NCBI GenBank assembly: GCA_018303925.1
Contig: JAGVXF010000007.1
Location: 24,694 to 56,774, forward strand
Length of the DNA stretch: 32,081 nt
Reading direction: 5' to 3'
Source of the DNA: Candidatus Pacearchaeota archaeon
Lineage (GTDB): Archaea > Nanobdellota > Nanobdellia > Pacearchaeales > GW2011-AR1
Made by a program: the position numbers and the translations under genes. The first letter of the stretch is position 1; every line of letters begins with the position of its first letter. Positions 18,448 to 25,475 of the stretch are shown here, in pieces. The notes under the pieces are model-generated. The model had not been told where the DNA came from, ran no database searches, and worked only from the letters and a program-made list of their open reading frames with translations.

Positions 18448-18729
18448 TTACTTTGTTATACATTTCAATTGCTTCTTCTGCTTTTTTAGTGTTTTTTCCA
18501 AGTCTTTTTTTGTAAGGATTCCTTCCGCAATGACTGGGGCAACATTCCCAATAATTTTTATATATTCTTTTAGTGTTTCTTTTATGGATTCTTTTGCGGT
18601 TTCATATTCTTCGTTTTTTATATGATGGTGTATTTTAAGGAAATAATCTGCATTTATGATTGAATATTTTATAAGAAAATTATAAACAGTTTCGGTGAAA
18701 TCTAGGTCCTTTAATTTTAAATTTTCCAT
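18448..18729 (-). CDS. hypothetical helical protein, 93 aa
   Basis: ORF only; possible HEPN-like helical character is a guess. Confidence 0.45.
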   Translation of the reverse strand: MENLKLKDLDFTETVYNFLIKYSIINADYFLKIHHHIKNEEYETAKESIKETLKEYIKIIGNVAPVIAEGILTKKDLEKTLKKQKKQLKCITK

Positions 18730-18738
18730 TTTTTATTT

Positions 18739-19623
18739 TTAATAATCAATCAAGGTCTCATTCAGAACTGCTTTACTTATTGTGTTAATTCCGAGCTTTA
18801 TTTTGTCTGCCTCAAGGGCAAATCCTATCCCCTCAGCCTCTGCAATCTTGAAATTGTTCATTCCTATAACTTCCCCATTTTTATTTAACAGAGGCCCTCC
18901 TGAATTTCCCGGGTTAAGCTCCGCATTTGTTTGTATATATGAACCAATTGTGCCAAATCCTGTTCTGTTGACTGCCGAAACTATTCCATCTGTAGCTGAA
19001 AAACTAAGTCCTTCGGGGGTTCCTATTGCAAGAACTTTTTCCCCGATTCCGACATTTTGTGAACTCCCAAGTGTGAGATGCCTATAATCTGAATTTGTTT
19101 TTATGAGCGCCAAATCAAGGTCTTTTATATATCCTATAAGAGTTCCCGAATGAACTTTATTGTCATTAGTTATAATCTGGATTACATTTGATATATCTCC
19201 GTTTTTATCTTCCAGAACGTGCTTATTTGTTGCTAGGTAGCCGTCGGCTATGAAAAAACCGGATCCTTGCTCAGAAAAAGTTCTAATTATCACTATTGAA
19301 CCTATGACCTTTTTTATCACTTCGGAAAAATCCTCCCCTGACTGAATTTTTAATTTGCTTATCAGTTCGTTTGTCGAAGAGAGATTATCATTCAGGGAGG
19401 TAATTTTCTGATTAAAAGAACTTTTTGTTTCAATCACTTCTGATGTAAGTTCGTTTATTTTTTCATCAGTTGAGCTTTGCAGTTCTGAAATTTTCTGTTT
19501 TAGGGCGTCATTCTCAAGGGTTTGCTTCACAATCACGCCGTTAAGTATAATTGCAATTGCAATGACTGAAATTACCATAATCGTTGAAAAGCTTCCAAGG
19601 ATAATCTTGTGATGCGTTTTCAT
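18739..19623 (-). CDS. HtrA/DegP-like trypsin-fold serine protease, N-terminal TM plus coiled coil, no PDZ domain evident
   Basis: GSGFFIADGYLATNKHVLED, DLDLALIKT, NAELNPGNSGGPLLNKNGEVIGMN (His/Asp/Ser triad). Confidence 0.93.
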   Translation of the reverse strand: MKTHHKIILGSFSTIMVISVIAIAIILNGVIVKQTLENDALKQKISELQSSTDEKINELTSEVIETKSSFNQKITSLNDNLSSTNELISKLKIQSGEDFSEVIKKVIGSIVIIRTFSEQGSGFFIADGYLATNKHVLEDKNGDISNVIQIITNDNKVHSGTLIGYIKDLDLALIKTNSDYRHLTLGSSQNVGIGEKVLAIGTPEGLSFSATDGIVSAVNRTGFGTIGSYIQTNAELNPGNSGGPLLNKNGEVIGMNNFKIAEAEGIGFALEADKIKLGINTISKAVLNETLIDY

Positions 19624-19680
19624 TAAGAGGGGAAAATCTCAAATTATTTAAATCTAATCTTGTATCTATTTTAACAAACA

Positions 19681-19800
19681 AAGCAAACAAAGGGCCTATA
19701 GTTTAGATGAAAACAGCACCCAAAAACTACAGGTCAGACAAATCAAACAAAGGGCCTATAGTTTAGATGAAAACAGCACCCAAAAACTACAGGTCAGACA
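19681..19800. repeat. two tandem 60-bp repeats, each carrying the first ~14 nt of the downstream tRNA
   Basis: 19681-19740 and 19741-19800 differ at one base (aag/aat); the first 25 nt recur at 19801-19825, leading into the tRNA. Confidence 0.97.
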
Positions 19801-19811
19801 AAGCAAACAAA

Positions 19812-19883
19812 GGGCCTATAGTTTAATGGATAGAATTTCGGGTTTCGGCCCCGAAGATCTAGGTTCGATTCCTAGTAGGCTCA
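19812..19883 (+). tRNA. tRNA-Arg (TCG anticodon)
   Basis: Acceptor GGGCCTA/TAGGCTC, anticodon stem TCGGG-TTTCGGC-CCCGA, T-arm CTAGG-TTCGATT-CCTAG; numbering places TCG at 34-36. Confidence 0.88.
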
Positions 19884-19940
19884 TTTAAAATGAGACTCCC
19901 ATACCAACATCTTTTTAACTTTTGATTAATTCTTTTTAGA

Positions 19941-21218
19941 ATGGAAATTGAAGAGAACTACGGAAATTACATTGAAGTTGAAATGGGAAAGGAAATTTAT
20001 GAGGGGATAATACTTCCAAGCCCTGAGGCAGGAACTTTTCTTTTAAAGCTTGACAATGGCTATAACATAGGGTTCAATAAAAAGGATGTTTTGAAAATGA
20101 AACTCATTAAAAAGATTGAAGAGAAAAAAAAGGAGTTTGAAGTGAAAATTTCAAAGGATAAACCAAATGTGGCACTTGTTATTCTGGGGGGAACAATTGC
20201 TGCGAGGCTCAATCCCGGAAAAGGTGGAGTTGATTTTGTTGAGAATCCAAAGGATCTTTTTAGATTTTATCCTGAACTTTTTGAAATTGCCAATGTGAAA
20301 AAAGTTGAAGTTCCTTTCATGAAAGGTTCTGAAAATATGGATTACAAAGACTGGAAAAAAACCGCTAAAGTAATTTGTGAGCTTGTTAATGAAAAAGAAA
20401 TCTCCGGAGTAATAGTTCTTCAGGGAACAGATACGCTTCATTATACCTCTTCGGCCTTAAGTTTTTTTTTGAATAATTTAGGGAAACCGGTTGTTTTGAC
20501 ATACTCCCAGAGGAGTATTGACAGAGGAAGTTCTGATGCAACCTTAAATTTAATCTGCTCAGCGCGTGCTGCAATCTCAAACTTTTCGGGTGTTCTTGTC
20601 GTCGGGCATGCAAATACGAATGATGAATTTTGTTTGGGAATTTCAGGTACAAAAGTCAGAAAAATGCACTCTTCAAGAAGGGATGCTTTTAAACCTGTAA
20701 ATGCCGAGCCTTTCATGAAAATTTATTCTGACAGGATTGAGAGAATTTCAGAACATTCTTTAAGAAATGAAAAAAAGAAATGTGCACTTGATAATAAGTT
20801 TGAGGAAAAAATTGCTCTTCTTAAATTTTATCCGGGGCAGAATCCGGCAATACTTGATTATTACTCTAAAGAGGGTTATAAGGGGATTGTTATTGAAATG
20901 CTTGGCCTTGGTCACGTTGCAACAAGCGGAGGAAGGTTGAGCTGGATAAAAAAATTAAAGGAAGTTCAACAGAAAGGAATTTTTATTTGTGCCGCGTCTC
21001 AGACAATTTATGGAAGGCTTAACCCCTTGGTTTATGTTACAGGGAGAGAACTTCTTGAAACCGGAGTGATTTACCTTGAAGATATGCTTGCTGAGGTGGC
21101 TTACGTAAAACTTGGATGGGTTCTTGGTCACAAAGAATGGGCTAAGTCACGCGAAACTGTTAAAGAAAAAATGCTTGAAAACATTGCTGGAGAAATTAAT
21201 AAAAGATTGGTTGAATGA
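19941..21218 (+). CDS. gatD: glutamyl-tRNA(Gln) amidotransferase subunit D
   Basis: asparaginase-like VALVILGGTIAARLNPGKGGVDF, VLQGTDTLHYTSSALSFFL; N-terminal GatD domain. Confidence 0.96.
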   Translation: MEIEENYGNYIEVEMGKEIYEGIILPSPEAGTFLLKLDNGYNIGFNKKDVLKMKLIKKIEEKKKEFEVKISKDKPNVALVILGGTIAARLNPGKGGVDFVENPKDLFRFYPELFEIANVKKVEVPFMKGSENMDYKDWKKTAKVICELVNEKEISGVIVLQGTDTLHYTSSALSFFLNNLGKPVVLTYSQRSIDRGSSDATLNLICSARAAISNFSGVLVVGHANTNDEFCLGISGTKVRKMHSSRRDAFKPVNAEPFMKIYSDRIERISEHSLRNEKKKCALDNKFEEKIALLKFYPGQNPAILDYYSKEGYKGIVIEMLGLGHVATSGGRLSWIKKLKEVQQKGIFICAASQTIYGRLNPLVYVTGRELLETGVIYLEDMLAEVAYVKLGWVLGHKEWAKSRETVKEKMLENIAGEINKRLVE

Positions 21219-21256
21219 ATGGATAAATATTAATATTACTCTTTCTTGGATAGATT

Positions 21257-21727
21257 GTGAATAAGCCAAAGTTCCCCAAAACAAGTTTGGAAGACTATTT
21301 CAAATACAGGGAAGCTCTTTTTATTAATTTATCTTCAATGATGAAAAGAGGCGAAAAAGCACGGGACATAAGAAAAGTCCTTGATAGAGTTTATGAGCTC
21401 TATAAAGCGTATTTTTTTCTAGAGGATTTTTACTCTTTTGGGAGGTTAGATGAATTGAATGATTTTTTGTTAGGCTCCAGTTTTTTTGAAAAACAATTTA
21501 TTGATGAAGCAATTTTTCATGAGAAAGAGCATATTAAAATGGCTGAAGATTTGGGTTATAATATAAAGGGGTATTCGGCTATACTTTTATTTAATTATAA
21601 AAAGAATGAGCCGTCTTTTGCTCTGCAAGTTCATATTGATTTAGATGAAAAACTCTCTTATGAGAATTTTAAGAAAATGTGTATGGCCCCAAAAAATCCA
21701 AGTTTAATTGATTTGGCATTTAAATAA
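21257..21727 (+). CDS. hypothetical protein, GTG start
   Basis: 156-aa ORF between gatD and gatE. Confidence 0.6.
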   Translation: MNKPKFPKTSLEDYFKYREALFINLSSMMKRGEKARDIRKVLDRVYELYKAYFFLEDFYSFGRLDELNDFLLGSSFFEKQFIDEAIFHEKEHIKMAEDLGYNIKGYSAILLFNYKKNEPSFALQVHIDLDEKLSYENFKKMCMAPKNPSLIDLAFK

Positions 21728-21838
21728 AATTATTTTATTTTTCTTTTATTTTAATAATCCTTAGGGAAAATTCATTATAAAGTTTTTGTTATTTTCTAAA
21801 CCGCCAAATTAATAAACTTCTTGTTTTTTCAATAGTCT

Positions 21839-23281
21839 ATGGGAATTGATTACAAAAAATTAGGTTTCAAGGCGGGTTTGGAAATTCACCAGCAGCTTGA
21901 TACTCACAAACTTTTTTGTGGATGCCCTTCAATTTTAAGAACTGATGAGCCGGCATATTTTGTCAAAAGGAAAATTCATGCTGTTGCCGGTGAATCCGGG
22001 GAAGTTGATGATGCTGCAAAGTTTCACGGGGAAAGAGATAAGGAATACTCTTATCAGGTTTATGACACAACTTGTCTTGTTGAACTTGATGAAGAGCCTC
22101 CTCATGAATTGAATAAAGAGGCTCTTAGAATTGCCTTGGAGATTTGTGTCTTTTTAAACTGCAAAATATTTTCTCTGTCTCAGATTATGAGAAAGACTGT
22201 TGTTGACGGGTCAAACACTTCCGGGTTTCAAAGGACCGTTTTAATTGCGCGTGACGGATACATTGAGACTTCAGAAGGAAAAGTGGGAATTGATTCGGTT
22301 TACCTTGAAGAAGATTCAGCAAGACCAGTTGAAAGAAATGAAAAAAGTGTTGTTTACAGGCTTGACCGGCTTGGGATTCCTCTTGTTGAAATTTCCACCA
22401 ATCCCGATTTAAAGTCAGCGTCGCAGGTTAAAGAAGCTGCTTTGAAAATTGGGGAGATTCTTAGAAGTGCAAAAGTTAGAAGGGGAATAGGGACGATAAG
22501 ACAGGACATGAATATTTCAATTAAGGGAAGCAGCCGGGTTGAAATAAAAGGTTTTCAGGATCCAAAGATTATGGAAAAGTGCGTTGAAACCGAGGTTTTT
22601 CGCCAAAAAAGTTTTTTAGATAAAGGTGAAAAGAATCCCAAGGAGGTCAGAAATTGCATGCCTGACGGAACAACTGAATTTTTAAGGCCAATTCCAGGGC
22701 CCGCGAGAATGTATCCCGAGACTGATTTGCCACTCCTTCACATCTCAAAGGACATTGTAAATGATGCAAAGAAAAATCTTCCAAAACTAAAAGGTGAAAT
22801 TGAGGAAGAATTAAAAAAACATGGGCTTGATGAAGAAAACATAAAGTTGATTTTGAAAGGCAATAAACTTGATGAATACCGGGAATTTTATGAAATTAGC
22901 GGAAATCCAAAATTGATTTCAAAACTTCTTATTTTGTTTCCAAAAGAGATTGCAAAAAAATCAGGGAAAAGTTTAGATGAAATCAGGGGTATTCTGACAA
23001 GAGATGTTTTGGTTTTTGTTCTTGAGGCAGTTTACAAGGAAAAAATTCAGGAAAAAGATGTGAAGCATGTTTTGGAAAAAATTGTTTCAGGAAGCCCATT
23101 GATTGATGCAATAAAACTTGACAAAAAAGATTTGGTTGGTGTTGAAGAAGAAATAATGAAAATAGTTAAAGGAAAACCTGGACTTTCTCCTAACGCATAT
23201 ATGGGCCTTGTTATGAAAGAATTTAGAGGTCAGATTAACGGTGAAGAAGCAATAGAAATAATAAAGAAGTTTTTGAAGTAA
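21839..23281 (+). CDS. gatE: glutamyl-tRNA(Gln) amidotransferase subunit E, apparently lacking the GAD insertion
   Basis: GFKAGLEIHQQLDTHKLFCGCPS; VEIKGFQDPKIMEKCVETEV...PDGTTEFLRPIPGPARMYPETDLP; only 480 aa. Confidence 0.95.
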   Translation: MGIDYKKLGFKAGLEIHQQLDTHKLFCGCPSILRTDEPAYFVKRKIHAVAGESGEVDDAAKFHGERDKEYSYQVYDTTCLVELDEEPPHELNKEALRIALEICVFLNCKIFSLSQIMRKTVVDGSNTSGFQRTVLIARDGYIETSEGKVGIDSVYLEEDSARPVERNEKSVVYRLDRLGIPLVEISTNPDLKSASQVKEAALKIGEILRSAKVRRGIGTIRQDMNISIKGSSRVEIKGFQDPKIMEKCVETEVFRQKSFLDKGEKNPKEVRNCMPDGTTEFLRPIPGPARMYPETDLPLLHISKDIVNDAKKNLPKLKGEIEEELKKHGLDEENIKLILKGNKLDEYREFYEISGNPKLISKLLILFPKEIAKKSGKSLDEIRGILTRDVLVFVLEAVYKEKIQEKDVKHVLEKIVSGSPLIDAIKLDKKDLVGVEEEIMKIVKGKPGLSPNAYMGLVMKEFRGQINGEEAIEIIKKFLK

Positions 23282-23336
23282 TTTTTTAATGGTGACAAAT
23301 AGAAAGTTTTATAAAGTTTAAAATTTTAAAGTCGGC

Positions 23337-24020
23337 ATGGCAAAAATATATGTAGAAGAAAAGAATAGGGAGAGGGTAGAGAACTATCTAAAGTCTGTTG
23401 ACTTGAATTATTCTTTTGAAAAGGATTTTACTGAAAATGAGGATTTGAAGGGTTTTGACTATGTCTCTTCAATAAACTTGTATGTGGCTAAAGAGAAGAA
23501 ACTTTATGGTAAAAACTGGTACGAATCTCACAAGGAACTTCAAAAAGAAGGAGAAAAAATGCTTACAACCCTCGAATTTATTGAATATTTAAAATATGTG
23601 AAAGTCAACAATAAAGATATTTATGATGAAATCACCAAAGTGAAAAATCCATGGAGAGCAGAATGGCTTGATGCAGATTTTAAGGTAAAAAATGGAGAGT
23701 TATATGTTAATTACAATCACATTTTTGACGGCAATGGAAAACTTGTCAAATGTGATTCAGAAGTTCTTGATAAAAATACTTTAATGAAAGATAAAACTCC
23801 CGGAATTTCGTTGGAAGATTATTTAGAGAAGAACCATACTTCTCAAGGTTTTCCTAATAAAGAAGTTAAATCAGGAGATTTATGTTACTGGTTTCCAAGA
23901 AGGGATAATAATTCAGTCGTGAGGTTCCTTGCCTTTGAGGATAGGGCCTTTCTCTACTGCGACAGGTATCCGTCTCGTAGGGGCGGCTATCTTGGGGTAC
24001 GCGCCGCAAGGCGCGAGTAA
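23337..24020 (+). CDS. DGR target (variable) protein with a C-terminal hypervariable lectin/FGE-like segment
   Basis: C-terminus VVRFLAFEDRAFLYCDRYPSRRGGYLGVRAARRE is encoded by the VR; TATA-like tttataaa about 25 nt upstream of ATG. Confidence 0.93.
   Translation: MAKIYVEEKNRERVENYLKSVDLNYSFEKDFTENEDLKGFDYVSSINLYVAKEKKLYGKNWYESHKELQKEGEKMLTTLEFIEYLKYVKVNNKDIYDEITKVKNPWRAEWLDADFKVKNGELYVNYNHIFDGNGKLVKCDSEVLDKNTLMKDKTPGISLEDYLEKNHTSQGFPNKEVKSGDLCYWFPRRDNNSVVRFLAFEDRAFLYCDRYPSRRGGYLGVRAARRE
23917..23999 (+). repeat. DGR variable repeat (VR)
   Basis: 83-nt ungapped alignment with TR at 24276-24358 (offset 359); 16 mismatches, all at TR adenines. Confidence 0.96.
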
Positions 24021-24043
24021 GGCTTTGCTCGCGGGCAAGGGAG
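24000..24043 (+). promoter_or_regulatory. structured VR 3' flank, candidate DGR target-recognition hairpin(s)
   Basis: CGCGCC-GCAA-GGCGCG (24000-24015, perfect 6-bp stem) followed by GCGAG-taaggctttg-CTCGC; homologous flank present after the 4591 remnant. Confidence 0.7.
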
Positions 24044-24098
24044 TTGAACAATACTTTTCTAAACGCAAAATTTTTTAAAAGAATTTCTTTTTAGATAT

Positions 24099-24153
24099 TG
24101 TGTCCTGGAGATTTTACATTTTCTTGAGCAAAGAATGTAAAAAAGGACTACAC
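24099..24153 (+). ncRNA. stem-loop between VR and TR, candidate structured part of the TR RNA
   Basis: gtcct(24102-24106)/aggac(24144-24148) enclosing tttacatt(24113-24120)/aatgtaaa(24134-24141). Confidence 0.5.
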
Positions 24154-24275
24154 GTCAGTTTACTAGCACATTGTTTAAATTTATTTTAAGTCATGAAATT
24201 CAACTTTGACAATCCAAAAATTGAAAAAGTGGTGGCTAACTTTAAGTTAGATAATTGGTAAACTGGCTATATGAT

Positions 24276-24358
24276 TCGTGAGGTTCAATGCCAATGAGGA
24301 TAGGGCCAATCTCAACTGCAACAGGAATCCGTCTAATAGGAACGGCAATCTTGGAATA
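24276..24358 (+). repeat. DGR template repeat (TR)
   Basis: tcgtgaggttcaatgccaatgaggatagggccaatctcaactgcaacaggaatccgtctaataggaacggcaatcttggaata; rich in AAY codons in the VR frame. Confidence 0.96.
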
Positions 24359-24385
24359 GTCTTAATCCAGGACTAAATATTCAGA

Positions 24386-25429
24386 ATGGAACAAAAAATC
24401 TATGAAGAGATAATTTCTTTAAGAAATTTAATTCTTGCTTATAAAAAGACAAGAAAAGGAAAAACAAAAAGAGATTATGTGAAAAAATTTGAAAAGAATT
24501 TGGTTTGTAATCTTAAGAAATTGTATGAAGAATTGAAAAATCAAATTTATCAACCAAAACATTTGAGGGTATTTATCTTGCGTGATCCAAAGACCCGCAA
24601 AATTTCAAAATCAGATTTTAGGGATAGGATTGTCCATCATGCTTTATGCAATATCATTGAATCAATCTTTGATAAAACGTTTATTTTTGATTCATGCGCG
24701 AACAGAATTGGGAAGGGGACTTTGTTTGCTCTTAAAAGATTTGAGAAATTCAGAAGAAAAGTAACCAGCAACTTCACTTCTGAGGGGTTTTGCTTTAAGG
24801 CGGACATTAAACATTACTTTGAAGAGATTAATCATAAAATTTTGCTTGAAATAATCAAAAGAAAAGTTAGGTGTGAAAAAACTATTTGGCTCATAATCCA
24901 AATACTCAATAACAAGGTTGATCTAGAGAGAGAGAGACGTGGTCGAGATAGTAATAAAGGAATGCCGTTAGGCAACTTAACGTCGCAATTTTTTGCAAAT
25001 GTTTATCTTAATGAACTTGATAAATTTGTGAAATATAAATTGAAAGCAAAGTATTACATTAGGTATGTTGATGATTTTGTTATTTTGCACAAATCAAAAA
25101 AGCAATTGGAGGAATGGAAAAAGAAAATTGAAGTCTTTCTTAAAGAAAAATTGGTCCTTGAACTTCATCCTGACAAGTCAAGGATTATTAATTTGTCAAG
25201 GGGAGTTGATTTTGTTGGTTTTAGGAATTTTTATCATCATATATTATTAAGAAAAAGAAATATTAAAAATATGGAAAGAAAAATTAATCTACTTAATAAA
25301 TGGGGAATTTCTTATGAAAAACTTCTTGAATCATTTCAGGGTTGGAACGCTTATGCAAAATGGGCAAATTCTTATAGTTTAATTAAACATTTTTCAGGAC
25401 AAATTTCAAGAGTTAAAATAATAACTTAA
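24386..25429 (+). CDS. DGR-type reverse transcriptase
   Basis: RT motifs FKADIKHYFEEINH, GMPLGNLTSQFFANVYL (SQ variant of the usual QGxxxSP), YYIRYVDDFVIL, plus adjacent TR/VR. Confidence 0.96.
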   Translation: MEQKIYEEIISLRNLILAYKKTRKGKTKRDYVKKFEKNLVCNLKKLYEELKNQIYQPKHLRVFILRDPKTRKISKSDFRDRIVHHALCNIIESIFDKTFIFDSCANRIGKGTLFALKRFEKFRRKVTSNFTSEGFCFKADIKHYFEEINHKILLEIIKRKVRCEKTIWLIIQILNNKVDLERERRGRDSNKGMPLGNLTSQFFANVYLNELDKFVKYKLKAKYYIRYVDDFVILHKSKKQLEEWKKKIEVFLKEKLVLELHPDKSRIINLSRGVDFVGFRNFYHHILLRKRNIKNMERKINLLNKWGISYEKLLESFQGWNAYAKWANSYSLIKHFSGQISRVKIIT

Positions 25430-25475
25430 TTTTCCCTACAGAAACTATTAAAAATCTTCTATTTCTTTTCTATTC

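Noticed and set aside
19705-19735. C/D-box sRNA inside the 60-bp repeat (gatga present)
   Set aside because: No full RUGAUGA C box and no CUGA D box on that strand.
19681-19825. CRISPR array from the 60-bp repeats
   Set aside because: Repeats are directly contiguous with no unique spacers and no cas genes; better explained as tandem duplication of a tRNA 5' end.
24386-25429. RT as a group II intron maturase or retron
   Set aside because: SQ rather than SP motif, no maturase/endonuclease domain visible, and a perfect adenine-restricted TR/VR pair alongside identify it as a DGR.
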